A stretch of 64,000 nucleotides of DNA from Rhizobium tropici CIAT 899 (GCF_000330885.1 NC_020059.1:3319501-3383500), one strand, 5' to 3'; counted from the first letter of the stretch, positions 20,614-29,920 are shown. Notes: generated from the sequence alone by a model not told the origin. Made by a program: numbers and translations.

Positions 20614-21819
20614 CTAAAACTTCATCCCCGGCACGGCCAGCGGATTGTCCTGCAGCGCCGCCCTATCAGGCGTATCGACGCGCGGCTTGCTGAGAAAGGC
20701 GTCGAACAGGCCCTTCACGAAATCCTCAGGCAGATCCTTGGTGATGATGACCATACGCGTGCGCCGATCTTCGGGATCGGGCCAGGCCGGCAGGCGCACC
20801 GGCGCGTGGAAAATATTCTGCACCCCATGCAGCACGACCGGGCGTTCCGGCCGGTCCGATACTGCAACGATCGCCTTCATGCGCAGGAGCTTTTCGCCAT
20901 GCGCCGAACGAAGAAGATCGATGAACATTTCGAGCGCCGTGGGATCGATGGGCTGCGTCTCGACGATCGAGAAGGAGCGGATCGACCCGTCATGGCGGGT
21001 GACATCATGAGCGTGCTGATGCCGGTGGCCGTGATGGTGCGCATGATGGTGATGATGGTGCCCATGATCGCCGTGATGGTGATCATGGTCGTGGTGATCG
21101 TGGTCATCATGGTCATCATGGTGATGATGATCTTCGTCCGCCTCAAGCTCATCCTGCAGCCAGCGGCCGACATCGGCGATCTTGGATGCCGGATCGTAAA
21201 GGCCGTTGATGAGAATGGCGGCGCGTCCCGCCTCGTCGCTATCGGCATTCAAGATCTGCGCGCGCGGATTGAGCGCCCTCAGCCTGCTCTCCAGCTGCGC
21301 TGCCGGCACGGCGCCGGCAATCCCGGTCTTGGAAACGATCAGCCGGTCGGCAACCGCCACCTGCTTGCGCGCCTCTTCGTGATTATCGAGCGTCTGCAGG
21401 CCGTTGACCGCATCGACGACAGTGATGACGCCATCGAGATCGAAATTGGTCGCGATGATCGGATTGCCCATGATCGACTGCATGACCGGAGCGGGATCGG
21501 CAAGGCCCGTCGTTTCGATGACGATGCGCTTCAGCGGCCGGATGCGCCCGGTCTGCATGGCGTCCATGAGGTTTGCCAGCGTATCCACCAGCTCGCCGCG
21601 CACGGTGCAGCACAGGCAGCCATCGGAAAGCTCGATGATGGAATCGCCGGAGCTTTCCACCAGCAGATGATCGATGCCGACATCGCCGAACTCATTGATG
21701 ATGACAGCCGCATCACGCATAGCCTCATCCTTGAGGATGCGGTTGAGCAGGGTCGATTTACCCGCACCGAGGAAGCCGGTCAGGATAGCAACCGGCACTC
21801 TTTGCTGCGAAACGCTCAT
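20614..21819 (-). CDS. CobW/COG0523 family GTPase with His-rich metal-binding segment
   Basis: 401 aa. G3E-family P-loop GTPase: Walker A GFLGAGKSTLLN, the metal-site CxCC (SDGCLCCTVR, residues ~68-71), Walker B-type EFGDVG, the SKTG guanine motif and a C-terminal CobW_C domain. Residues ~231-271 are a His/Asp run with about 26 His in 41 residues, a typical zinc- or nickel-buffering insertion. COG0523 proteins insert or traffic metals, often zinc under starvation; CobW proper acts in cobalamin synthesis, but there are no other cob genes next to this copy. It lies downstream of the D,D-carboxypeptidase gene, with a RIME-like repeat in the gap. No obvious Zur box was recognised. Confidence 0.9.
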   Translation of the reverse strand: MSVSQQRVPVAILTGFLGAGKSTLLNRILKDEAMRDAAVIINEFGDVGIDHLLVESSGDSIIELSDGCLCCTVRGELVDTLANLMDAMQTGRIRPLKRIVIETTGLADPAPVMQSIMGNPIIATNFDLDGVITVVDAVNGLQTLDNHEEARKQVAVADRLIVSKTGIAGAVPAAQLESRLRALNPRAQILNADSDEAGRAAILINGLYDPASKIADVGRWLQDELEADEDHHHHDDHDDHDHHDHDHHHGDHGHHHHHHAHHHGHRHQHAHDVTRHDGSIRSFSIVETQPIDPTALEMFIDLLRSAHGEKLLRMKAIVAVSDRPERPVVLHGVQNIFHAPVRLPAWPDPEDRRTRMVIITKDLPEDFVKGLFDAFLSKPRVDTPDRAALQDNPLAVPGMKF

Positions 21820-21835
21820 GAGAACTATCCGATAC

Positions 21836-21928
21836 TAAGAGCAATTCCAGGAAAAGTGCGTAGCGGTTTTCCGTCCGGAATTGCGTTAAAACAAAAAGGC
21901 GGAGCGGTTCAGAGGTTGAACCGCTCTA
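21836..21928. repeat. RIME-like intergenic element, copy B
   Basis: AGCAATTCC-AGGAAAA ... GCGGTTTTCCGTCCGGAATTGCG (the first palindrome) then GAGCGGTTC-AGAGGTT-GAACCGCTC, a perfect 9-bp hairpin, ending CTAG. The TAG (on the minus strand) is the stop codon of the D,D-carboxypeptidase gene. Same modular structure as copies A and C. Confidence 0.85.
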
Positions 21929-23092
21929 GAAACTGGGCCGCGGCATCGGGACCGGCACATTGGACGCGCCGCTGGAGATGGCGATCTTATTGTCTCTGGT
22001 CGCCTTGTCGCCTCTGGCCGTGACATCATCCTTGTCGCCCTTGGCGGCGGTGGCGATATCCTGGCCGCCGATCAGGCCGGCATAGACGAAATTGGGCTCA
22101 TGATCCATTTCGTGGATATAGGGCGACTGTACCTTGGTGCGGCCGAAGGGATCGCGAGTTTCGCTGCGCGCCTGCGCGCCCTTGGTGCTGCAGATGTCGG
22201 CCGTGACATCGGCGACATCGGCCGTGACCGGCGTATCTGGCCTGAGGGTCGCCAGCGTATCGCGGGTAGACAGCTGGTTCTGGAAGCCCTTTTCCAGCAG
22301 ATTGGCGGAATCGTCGGCGCGCGCCGCCAGGCTGTCGGTGCCGAGGACGACCGAGATCAGCGTGCGGCCGTTGCGGGTTGCCGAGGCGATCTGGTTGAAG
22401 CCGGCCGCGCAGATGAAACCGGTCTTCATGCCATCGGCGCCGTCGAAGCGGCCGATGAGCATATTGATGTTCGGCACCTGCTTGACGCCGTTGGTAAAGC
22501 CCTCGAGCGAGAAATAGCCGGCATATTGCGGGAACTCGCGGCGCAGCGCCACGCTGAGGATCGCAAGATCGCGCGCCGTCGTATATTGCCCCTTGCCCGG
22601 AAGACCGTTCGGATTGATGAAATGCGAGTCGCGCATGCCGAGGCGGGCAGCTTCCGCATTCATCCGCGCCACGAAGCCCTGCTGCGAACCACCGACCGTC
22701 TCGGCAACGGCCATGGCAAGATCGTTCGCCGATTTGACCAGCATCATCTTCAAGGCATTGTCGAGCGTCATCTTCTGGCCCGGCTTGAAGTACATCTTGG
22801 CCGGCGGCTGTGCGGCAGCAAGCTTCGACATGACGACGGGCGCATCGAGCCGGACCTGACCGGACTGGATGGCCCGGAAGGTCACATAGGTCGTCATCAG
22901 CTTGGTGAGCGAGGCAGGATACCAGCGGCGAAACGCCTCCTGCTGGTCGAGAACGCGGCCGGTGCTGACATCGACGAGAATATGCGGATTGGCTCCGGCC
23001 GTTTGCGCGGTCGACAGGAAAAGCATGGATGCTGCTGCGGCCATAGGAACGAGCCGCAGGGCGGCATACAAACGATTCTGCTTCGTCGGCAC
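21926..23092 (-). CDS. Serine-type D-Ala-D-Ala carboxypeptidase (penicillin-binding protein 5/6-like)
   Basis: 388 aa. Exported DacA-type peptidase that trims the terminal D-Ala of peptidoglycan pentapeptides. The signal peptide ends near TAQTAGA. All three active-site motifs are present at normal spacing: SLTK (S61, K64), SAN (121-123) and KTG (223-225). The C-terminal part is low-complexity, charged, and lacks an obvious amphipathic anchor helix. The start is GTG with GAAGGA 6 nt upstream. Its TAG stop is embedded in the RIME-like element. Confidence 0.93.
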   Translation of the reverse strand: MPTKQNRLYAALRLVPMAAAASMLFLSTAQTAGANPHILVDVSTGRVLDQQEAFRRWYPASLTKLMTTYVTFRAIQSGQVRLDAPVVMSKLAAAQPPAKMYFKPGQKMTLDNALKMMLVKSANDLAMAVAETVGGSQQGFVARMNAEAARLGMRDSHFINPNGLPGKGQYTTARDLAILSVALRREFPQYAGYFSLEGFTNGVKQVPNINMLIGRFDGADGMKTGFICAAGFNQIASATRNGRTLISVVLGTDSLAARADDSANLLEKGFQNQLSTRDTLATLRPDTPVTADVADVTADICSTKGAQARSETRDPFGRTKVQSPYIHEMDHEPNFVYAGLIGGQDIATAAKGDKDDVTARGDKATRDNKIAISSGASNVPVPMPRPSF

Positions 23093-23287
23093 GATCTATC
23101 CTTCAGAAGTCCGGAATTTTCTCGAAAGCTTCGTCTATTTAACCTATATGGCTAGGAGAAGGCAAAGGCGATTGACGACTTTATTTCCCGATGGCACGCC
23201 GCAAAGGCCGCGATAAGCTGGCCGAGGCTGTGCCAAGGACCCGCAGGTTGAACCAGAATCGATATTGAGCAGCAGGAAAATCAGCAT

Positions 23288-24448
23288 ATGCCGATCTTGA
23301 ACAGAGCCGCAGAACTCCAGGGCGAAGTGACCGAGTGGCGCCGCCATATCCATGCGCATCCCGAACTCCTCTATGCCGTTGAGAATACGGCCGCCTTCGT
23401 GGCCGAGAAGCTGCGTGCCTTCGGCGTCGACGAAGTGGTGACCGGCATCGGCCGCACCGGCGTCGTCGGCCTGATCCGCGGCAAGGGAGAGGGCCGCACG
23501 ATCGGCCTGCGTGCCGACATGGACGCCCTGCCGCTGACCGAAATCACCGGCAAGCCCTATGCATCCCAGACTGCCGGCAAGATGCATGCCTGCGGCCATG
23601 ACGGGCACACCGCCATGCTTCTGGGGGCTGCGAAATACCTCGCCGAGAACCGCAATTTCAACGGCAATGTCGCCGTCATCTTCCAGCCGGCCGAAGAAGG
23701 CGGCGCCGGCGGCGACGCCATGGTCAAGGACGGCATGATGGAGCGCTTCCAGATCGCCGAGGTCTATGGCATGCACAATATGCCGGGCCTGCCGGTCGGC
23801 CACTTCGCCATCCGCAAGGGCGCGATCATGGCGGCGACCGATGAATTCACCGTCTCGATCAAGGGCCTCGGCGGCCATGCCGCCATGCCGCACAAGACGA
23901 TCGACCCGATCGCCATCGGCGCGCAGATCGTCTCCAACCTGCAGCTTATCGCCTCGCGCAGCGCCAACCCGCTGAAATCGGTGGTGGTTTCCGTCACCAA
24001 GTTCAACGCCGGCAATGCACATAACGTCATTCCGAACGATGCGAGCTTCGCCGGGACGGTGCGCACGCTTGACCCCGAGATGCGCGACCTTGCCGAGCAG
24101 CGCTTCAAGCAGATCGTGACAGGCATCGCGACGAGCCACGGCGCGGAAGTCGAGATCGAATTCCACCGCAACTACCCCGTCACCTTCAACCATGCCGACG
24201 AGACTGAGCACGCAACTGCGGTGGCCGAGGAAATCGCCGGCTCAGGCAATGTCATCCCGAATATCGACCCGATGATGGGCGGCGAGGATTTCTCCTACAT
24301 GCTGCTCGCCCGCCCCGGCGCCTTCATCTTCGTCGGCAACGGCGACAGCGCCGGCCTGCACAACCCGGCCTACGATTTCAACGACGAAGCCATCGCCCAC
24401 GGCATTTCCTATTGGGTGCGCCTCGCCGAACAGCGCCTCAACGCCTGA
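23288..24448 (+). CDS. M20 family metallo-amidohydrolase (hippurate/N-acyl amino acid hydrolase-like)
   Basis: 386 aa. M20D amidohydrolase: metal-site motifs RRHIHAHPEL, LRADMDALP, MHACGHDGHTAML, PAEEGGAGG, and the C-terminal MMGGEDFSYM, plus a dimerisation domain with GGHAAMPH. Enzymes of this group hydrolyse N-acyl or N-aryl amino acids (hippurate, IAA-amino acids, N-acetyl amino acids). No signal peptide, so cytosolic. It diverges from the D,D-carboxypeptidase gene; no partner genes visible. Confidence 0.92.
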   Translation: MPILNRAAELQGEVTEWRRHIHAHPELLYAVENTAAFVAEKLRAFGVDEVVTGIGRTGVVGLIRGKGEGRTIGLRADMDALPLTEITGKPYASQTAGKMHACGHDGHTAMLLGAAKYLAENRNFNGNVAVIFQPAEEGGAGGDAMVKDGMMERFQIAEVYGMHNMPGLPVGHFAIRKGAIMAATDEFTVSIKGLGGHAAMPHKTIDPIAIGAQIVSNLQLIASRSANPLKSVVVSVTKFNAGNAHNVIPNDASFAGTVRTLDPEMRDLAEQRFKQIVTGIATSHGAEVEIEFHRNYPVTFNHADETEHATAVAEEIAGSGNVIPNIDPMMGGEDFSYMLLARPGAFIFVGNGDSAGLHNPAYDFNDEAIAHGISYWVRLAEQRLNA

Positions 24449-24532
24449 GACTTCTCAATGATGGCCCGCGCAGCCCCCAAGGCCGCGCGGGGCGCACGCT
24501 CAAGACAGATTGTCCCCACGACGCAAAAAGGC

Positions 24533-24561
24533 TTGGCTTCCGGCCTTTGCTTTTGTATGGA
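24533..24561 (+). promoter_or_regulatory. Probable promoter of tRNA-Arg
   Basis: TTGGCT (24533-24538) and TATGGA (24556-24561) with a 17-bp spacer, ending 11 bp before the tRNA 5' end. The spacing is ideal for a stable RNA promoter; hexamers are moderately conserved. Confidence 0.5.
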
Positions 24562-24572
24562 TCATGCCGAGT

Positions 24573-24649
24573 GGTCTCGTAGCTCAGCAGGATAGAGCAT
24601 CAGATTCCTAATCTGAGGGTCACGCGTTCGAATCGCGTCGAGATCACCA
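24573..24649 (+). tRNA. tRNA-Arg(CCT)
   Basis: 77-nt cloverleaf including an encoded CCA. Acceptor GGTCTCG pairs with CGAGATC (one G-U), D stem GCTC/GAGC, anticodon stem TCAGA/TCTGA with loop TTCCTAA (anticodon CCT), and T arm ACGCG-TTCGAAT-CGCGT. It reads the rare AGG codon. A region of foreign-looking composition follows immediately, which makes this tRNA a probable integration hotspot. Confidence 0.95.
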
Positions 24650-25036
24650 TTGTTTCAGCACTCAGTATCGTTCTTGGCCTGCATTTGGACGAATCTGTCT
24701 ACCAGAACTACCAACATTTGCAGGCATTTCGGACATCAGCAGGTGTCAATGATCTATCTTTAACTCTTACGGCGTCCTCACTGGGATTCGCGGTTTTCAC
24801 CATTTCTAAACCCATCGGATCAGGCTCAATTTGCCTTGCTCAGCTCGTTCCGGCTGACAATGTCACCCTGTGTTCTCGATGGCTGCAATGATCTCAATAA
24901 AAAAAACTTTTGATTGATCATTAGATGACCTGCACGTCGTCACTCCGAGGTTAGTTCAGGCAAGACATAGCTAAAAGTTTCGGTTGCATCTTACAGCCTG
25001 CCAAGGCAAAACTTCGCAACCAACAGGACATCGTTT
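24650..25036. other. 387-bp AT-richer region between tRNA-Arg and the lone ATPase gene
   Basis: By eye clearly lower in GC than the surrounding chromosome, with an A8 run near 24898-24906. I saw no convincing gene, no integrase and no direct repeat of the tRNA 3' end. A 68-codon open frame at 24685-24891 starts with TTG and has no family resemblance. The region presumably carries the promoter of the ATPase gene and the left edge of an inserted segment. Confidence 0.5.
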
Positions 25037-26596
25037 ATGCAAAGCTCACTGCCAATCCTCGTCGAGAACTTACAGTTCGGAGAACGTGATGCTCTTCACG
25101 AATTCATCAAACAAGACAAGCAGGGTTCGAGCATCCTGGACAACGCATTCGTCGACCCTCCTCGGATAAAGATGGAAGAACTCCGCTCCGGCGCTCGCAC
25201 ATTTATTGTGGGACCGAAAGGGAGTGGGAAAACGACCCTTATGCTGCACCTGAGACGACAACAGCCTGAGCAGTATAGCGCAGCCGTTCTGTTCAAGTCG
25301 CATATAAGAAAGGAGGACAGAGACGCCCTCGACAAGATGATCGACGTGATTATAGTCGAAGATCAAAAAACTTTCCGATCCGAAGCTGATTACAAAACCG
25401 TATGGGAATGGTACATACTTAAAAACGTATTTCGATTGATACCTCCGGAAGCAATACTTTCCGGCGCCGATGTTTATAAAGACATCACAATGTTGCTCGA
25501 GGCAAACAATCATAAATTCAATACAATTTATGATAAAATGCATATTGAGCGTGTTAAGGGCGCAATCAAGCTTTCCGTAGATGTCGGCGCGCTGAAATCG
25601 GAACTAGCAGCGGAGATCGAAGCAAGACGCTCTGCTGAAGGAAAGATGCAGCTGCTAGAACTCGTGCGCCTGATCATTTCATCTCTCCGGCTCATAACAC
25701 TACGATCAGGAAAGGCTGCGCGTCTTTACTTCGATGAACTAGAATTTTTCATGAGCGAGGACGGTGACGGAGATCGAGATCGACGGCTGGTCCGCGACCT
25801 CCTGTTCTCAGCTTATAACATGAACAATCATTTTTCAGACGCTAAGCTCGACATCACGGTTTACGCCAGTCTACGCTCGGAAATATTGGGCTCGATTAAA
25901 CTAACGACGCAGGAACTTGGGAAAATCATTGACGCATTCGGAGTGAACTTAAATTGGTATAACGAGAATGTTGAGCACCATCCTGTTCTGACCATCTTTG
26001 AGAATAAGATGCGCCTCTCCGAGATCGAAGTTACCGGCGAAGAGAGTGACGATCCGCTGTCAGTATATCTACCCGATTTTGTCGGTCAAAAAGATATCCG
26101 AAGGTATCTGCTGGACGCTGGTCTCCACAGACCGAGAGGCGTCTTGCTTCGTCTTAAGGCTGCCGCCGAACTAGCCTTCGGTAAGCGTAGCATCGGGGCG
26201 CCAGACTTCATCTCGTCGGAAGCCTCTTTTGGCGAAGCAATGCTCGAGGAGTTCACTGAAGAAATCTCAGCATCATTCGACGAGCCCTCAAAGGCTGCCA
26301 TCTTGGCCATGTTCAGGGGAAAACACTACGCCTTCACCGTCGATGATCTTGAAAGACGGCTAAGGGATATTGCCGTAAAAGATAAGGCTGCGAAAAATCT
26401 CTTGAAAAACGTCGGCATAAACGATCTCGTTCGCCTTCTCTTCCGAGTAGGAATGATTGGCAATCAATTTGACATCATTGAGAGTGAACACCAGAAGGTA
26501 CGAGACCTATGGGGATTCAGAGGTGCAACAGACCCAATCTTCGATCAGCGTTTTGTACTTCATCACTCAGTTCGCAAAGTTTTGGTGACCATCTAG
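25037..26596 (+). CDS. P-loop ATPase of Sll1717-like type, isolated in a tRNA-linked island
   Basis: 519 aa. Residues ~10-67 read LQFGERDALHEF ... EELRSGARTFIVGPKGSGKTTLM, with Walker A GPKGSGKT at 59-66; a Walker B-like strand YFDELEFF is at 231-238. The C-terminus (LVRLLFRVGMIGNQF ... WGFRGATDPIF ... FVLHHSVRKVL) has the 'IGFIGN ... YRG ... HPA' pattern I associate with Sll1717-family ATPases. No transmembrane segment. Base composition and codon use (many AGA/AGG, ATA, AAA codons) differ sharply from neighbours. It stands alone between tRNA-Arg and the BON gene, with no integrase or obvious partner. Function unknown; a phage-defence or stress role is inference from setting and fold. The family call is from memory of sequence patterns. 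Confidence 0.72.
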   Translation: MQSSLPILVENLQFGERDALHEFIKQDKQGSSILDNAFVDPPRIKMEELRSGARTFIVGPKGSGKTTLMLHLRRQQPEQYSAAVLFKSHIRKEDRDALDKMIDVIIVEDQKTFRSEADYKTVWEWYILKNVFRLIPPEAILSGADVYKDITMLLEANNHKFNTIYDKMHIERVKGAIKLSVDVGALKSELAAEIEARRSAEGKMQLLELVRLIISSLRLITLRSGKAARLYFDELEFFMSEDGDGDRDRRLVRDLLFSAYNMNNHFSDAKLDITVYASLRSEILGSIKLTTQELGKIIDAFGVNLNWYNENVEHHPVLTIFENKMRLSEIEVTGEESDDPLSVYLPDFVGQKDIRRYLLDAGLHRPRGVLLRLKAAAELAFGKRSIGAPDFISSEASFGEAMLEEFTEEISASFDEPSKAAILAMFRGKHYAFTVDDLERRLRDIAVKDKAAKNLLKNVGINDLVRLLFRVGMIGNQFDIIESEHQKVRDLWGFRGATDPIFDQRFVLHHSVRKVLVTI

Positions 26597-26720
26597 TAGC
26601 GATTGCAGTCTCCAATTCTAGCCCTTAGCTTGGTAGCCAAAGTTGCGGTCACAAAGTTTCTAACGCTCCTAAATAGATGTCGAATGCAGGCCCACAAAGG
26701 ATGGGCGGTGACGTCCTCGC

Positions 26721-26987
26721 TCACCCCACCGCAATCCTATTCCTCACCAACCGCACACCAGGAATGGATTCGGCGACCGCGGTTGCCCGCTTGACCTCCT
26801 GATAGGTCGCGACGGAACCGTGCAGGCGGATTTCCTGGCCTGCCGCGATCACGGTGACATCGGAAGCATCGATTCCGCCGGCAACGGCGAGCGCGTTGGC
26901 AACGGCGGATTCCAGCGCCGAGCGTCTGGCCTGCTCGTTTTCCAGATAGAGCTCCATGCCGTGAAACGTTGCCGCCTTGAAAACCAT
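26721..26987 (-). CDS. BON-domain protein
   Basis: 88 aa. One BON domain: ALESAVANALAVAGGIDASDVTVIAAGQEIRLHGSV includes the conserved glycine-hydrophobic pattern (I-x-L-x-G-x-V), then a second beta-alpha half ending ESIPGVRLVRNRI. No signal peptide is evident, so cytosolic or peripheral. The ATG at 26987 has GGAGGG upstream, a strong ribosome-binding site. BON domains bind phospholipids or act in envelope stress, but single-domain cytosolic copies are uncharacterised. It diverges from dxr. Confidence 0.82.
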   Translation of the reverse strand: MVFKAATFHGMELYLENEQARRSALESAVANALAVAGGIDASDVTVIAAGQEIRLHGSVATYQEVKRATAVAESIPGVRLVRNRIAVG

Positions 26988-27070
26988 TCGTCACCCTCCG
27001 CACCCAGGTGGTCGGAAAACGCAGCAGTTTGCATTTGGTTCAATGGAGATTGAAAAAAATATGACTAATT

Positions 27071-27156
27071 GCACGCTCGCTTTTCGCGTGCACCGCCAGC
27101 GGTGCGGTTGCATGGCTCCGGACTTGCCGCTCCCGGCAATCCCCTGTAGAGCCATG
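27071..27156 (+). promoter_or_regulatory. Three consecutive hairpins in the dxr leader
   Basis: (1) GCACGC (27071-27076)/GCGTGC (27086-27091); (2) CACCGC-CA-GCGGTG (27091-27104); (3) CATGGCTC (27111-27118)/GAGCCATG (27149-27156) with a nested TTGCCG/CGGCAA hairpin (27124-27139). The last stem ends 28 nt before the dxr ATG. No T run follows, so it is not a simple terminator. Could be a regulatory leader or a repeat. Confidence 0.5.
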
Positions 27157-27184
27157 GGAAGCAGCAGCAAATGCGGATACCTGA

Positions 27185-28378
27185 ATGAACACCGCCAGCA
27201 AGGCGCGCCGGCGCCTGACGATATTGGGTTCGACCGGCTCCATCGGCCAGAACACGCTCGACGTCATCGCCCAGCTTGGCGGACGAGACGCCTTCGATAT
27301 CGCCGCCATCACCGGGCATGACAATATCGAGCTTTTGGCCGAGCAGGCCAAGGCCTGCGGCGCCGCTTTTGCGGTGACGGCCAAGGAAGAGCGCTATCAG
27401 GATTTGAAGGATGCGCTTGCAGGCACCGGCATTGCCGTCGGCGCCGGCAAGAATGCTCTGATCGAGGCTGCCTCGATGCCCTCGGACTGGGCGATGGCGG
27501 CGATCGTCGGCACCGCCGGTCTTGCGCCGACGCTCGCAGCCGCCCGCCGTGGCGCCGATATCGCGCTTGCCAACAAGGAATGTCTCGTCTCCGCCGGCGA
27601 TCTCTTCGTGCGCGCCGTAGCCGAAGGTGGGGGACGGCTGATCCCGGTCGACAGCGAGCACAGCGCCATTTTCCAGGCATTGGAAGACGACCAGCAGCAT
27701 GCGGTGGAGCGCATCATCCTGACCGCATCCGGCGGCCCCTTCCGCACCTGGACGCGGGAGCAGATGGCCAATGTCACGCCGGCGATCGCGCGCGCCCATC
27801 CCAACTGGTCGATGGGCTTCAAGATCTCGATCGGCAGCGCCTCCATGTTCAACAAGGCGCTGGAGATGATCGAGGCCAAGCACCTGTTCGACGTGCGCCC
27901 CGATCAGATCGAAGTCGTGGTCCATCCGCAATCCGTCATTCATTCCATGGTCGGCTATACGGACGGCTCCATTCTGGCGCAGCTCGGCTGTCCCGACATG
28001 CGTACCGCCATCGGCTATGCACTCACCTATCCCGCCCGCACGAAGCTCAGCGTCGACCGGCTGGATTTCGCCAAGCTCGCCCGGCTCGATTTCGAAGCGC
28101 CGGACGAGATTCGCTTCCCGGCGCTGCGCCTTGCCCGCACGGCGCTGGAGCGCGGCGGCCTTCAGGGCGCGATCATGAATGCGGCCGAGGAAATCGCCTT
28201 CCACGCCTTCGTGGATGGCCGCATCGGCTTCCTCGAAATGGCCGATATTGCCGAAGCCGTCATGGACGAGATGATCGCAACCGGCAGCGCCGACACCATG
28301 GATGCCGTCTTTGCCGCGGACGCGGAAGCACGCAGCCGTGCCGCCGTGCTCGTCGCTCAGCGGGAGAAAGCTGCGTAA
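27185..28378 (+). CDS. dxr: 1-deoxy-D-xylulose 5-phosphate reductoisomerase
   Basis: 397 aa. Converts DXP to 2-C-methyl-D-erythritol 4-phosphate with NADPH, in the non-mevalonate isoprenoid pathway. Seen: NADPH loop LGSTGSIGQNTLDV, LANKECLVSAG, the metal/substrate motif VDSEHSAIFQ, TASGGPFR, and HPNWSMG. The protein is normal length and starts MNTASKARRRLTIL. It is encoded alone here rather than in the uppS-cdsA-dxr cluster of many bacteria. A structured leader lies immediately upstream. Confidence 0.97.
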   Translation: MNTASKARRRLTILGSTGSIGQNTLDVIAQLGGRDAFDIAAITGHDNIELLAEQAKACGAAFAVTAKEERYQDLKDALAGTGIAVGAGKNALIEAASMPSDWAMAAIVGTAGLAPTLAAARRGADIALANKECLVSAGDLFVRAVAEGGGRLIPVDSEHSAIFQALEDDQQHAVERIILTASGGPFRTWTREQMANVTPAIARAHPNWSMGFKISIGSASMFNKALEMIEAKHLFDVRPDQIEVVVHPQSVIHSMVGYTDGSILAQLGCPDMRTAIGYALTYPARTKLSVDRLDFAKLARLDFEAPDEIRFPALRLARTALERGGLQGAIMNAAEEIAFHAFVDGRIGFLEMADIAEAVMDEMIATGSADTMDAVFAADAEARSRAAVLVAQREKAA

Positions 28379-28490
28379 AACGTAAGTATAAGCTTACAAT
28401 TTGTGGCAGCTTGATAGCAAGTCTGGCTCAGCAGCTATTCCATTCTTGGCGGAAGGCCATAATGACCTGGCCGAAAGCAGAAGCCGTCTC

Positions 28491-29702
28491 TTACGCAACG
28501 GCCCTTGCGAGCGCACAGCGAGACCAAAGCGCGTGCAGCGCACCGACAAGCTGCTCGATATCGCCATCCGAATGCAGCGGCGTCGGCGTGATGCGCAGAC
28601 GCTCGGTCTTCTTCGGCACCGTGGGATAGTTGATCGGCTGGACATAGACGCCGGCGTCGAGCAGCAGATCCGAAATCCATTTGCACTTGGCCGCATCGCC
28701 GACCATGACAGGCACGACATGGCTCGGGTTCGGCATGTGCGGAATGCCGGCCGCATCGAGCTGCGCACGCAGCTTGCGCACGCGATCCTGATGGCGCATG
28801 CGTTCGAACTGGCTAACCTTCAGGTGCTGGATCGAGGCGACGGCACCCGCAGCCAGAGCCGGCGGCAGCGACGTCGTGAAAATGAAGCCTGATGCAAACG
28901 ACCGGATGAAATCACAGAGCGCCGTGGAAGCAGCAATATAGCCGCCCATGACGCCGAATGCCTTGCCGAGCGTGCCTTCGATGACGGTCAGGCGATCCAT
29001 CAATCCCTCGCGCTCGGCAATGCCGCCGCCGCGCGGGCCGTACATGCCGACGGCATGCACTTCGTCGAGATAGGTCATCGCGCCATACTTGTCGGCGAGA
29101 TCGCAGATTTCCTTGATGGGAGCAATATCGCCATCCATGGAATAGACACTCTCGAACGCGATCAGTTTCGGCGCCTTCGGATCGGCAGCCTTCAGCTTGG
29201 CTTCGAGGTCATGCAGGTCGTTATGCTTCCAGATGACCTTGTCGCACTTCGCATAGCGAATGCCTTCGATCATCGATGCGTGGTTGAGCGCATCCGAGAA
29301 GATGATGAGGCCGGGAATGCGCGCGCCGAGCGTGCCGAGCGTCGCCCAATTGGAGATGTAGCCCGAGGTGAAGATCAGCGCGGATTCCTTGCCGTGGAGA
29401 TCGGCAAGCTCCTGCTCAAGCAGAACATGGTAGTGGTTGGTGCCAGAAATATTCCGGGTGCCTCCCGCACCCGCGCCACAGTGATCGATCGCTTGCTTCA
29501 TCGCCTCGATCACTTTCGGATGCTGACCCATGCCGAGATAGTCGTTGGAGCACCAGACGGTCACTTCCTGCGGGCCGTTCGGGGTATGCCTGATGGCGCG
29601 GGGGAAATTGCCACTGCGGCGTTCCAGATCTGCGAAGATCCGGTAGCGGCCTTCATTGTGAAGACCTTCCAGCTCGCCCTTAAAAAATGCTTCGAAATCC
29701 AT
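28491..29702 (-). CDS. hemA: 5-aminolevulinate synthase
   Basis: 403 aa. PLP-dependent condensation of glycine and succinyl-CoA to ALA, the C4 route used by alphaproteobacteria and important for haem in symbiosis. Seen: [49 protein letters not shown], and the PLP lysine in [15 protein letters not shown]. Of two adjacent ATGs (29705, 29702) the second is better placed relative to GGAG. No convincing FNR or iron-responsive box was recognised upstream. Confidence 0.97.
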   Translation of the reverse strand: MDFEAFFKGELEGLHNEGRYRIFADLERRSGNFPRAIRHTPNGPQEVTVWCSNDYLGMGQHPKVIEAMKQAIDHCGAGAGGTRNISGTNHYHVLLEQELADLHGKESALIFTSGYISNWATLGTLGARIPGLIIFSDALNHASMIEGIRYAKCDKVIWKHNDLHDLEAKLKAADPKAPKLIAFESVYSMDGDIAPIKEICDLADKYGAMTYLDEVHAVGMYGPRGGGIAEREGLMDRLTVIEGTLGKAFGVMGGYIAASTALCDFIRSFASGFIFTTSLPPALAAGAVASIQHLKVSQFERMRHQDRVRKLRAQLDAAGIPHMPNPSHVVPVMVGDAAKCKWISDLLLDAGVYVQPINYPTVPKKTERLRITPTPLHSDGDIEQLVGALHALWSRCALARAVA

Positions 29703-29920
29703 CATATGCTCCAGTACCGTGCGACCGTTTTCGAGAATGCCGGATCACACGTCAACCCCTCCGCATTGCTTTCGCGCCCGCTGCGGCAAATGGCCCCTAA
29801 TTTTGAACAATTCCAGACAAGAATAGCCAATCACATCAAATTGACAATCGAAACTGTGCTGGAAACACTCTCTCCGGAGCGGCGGGTAAACCCCACCGCT
29901 CCGAGCTTATTTGCGGCAAT

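Noticed and set aside
24685..24891. 68-codon frame after tRNA-Arg
   Set aside because: TTG start, no ribosome-binding site, no recognisable sequence; may be chance in an AT-richer stretch.
26597..26720. Direct repeat of the tRNA 3' end (attR) marking an island boundary
   Set aside because: No copy of the T-arm/acceptor sequence is visible after the ATPase gene; the boundary remains unproven.
29703..29920. FNR or iron-responsive box upstream of hemA
   Set aside because: No TTGAT-N4-ATCAA or similar dyad of adequate quality.
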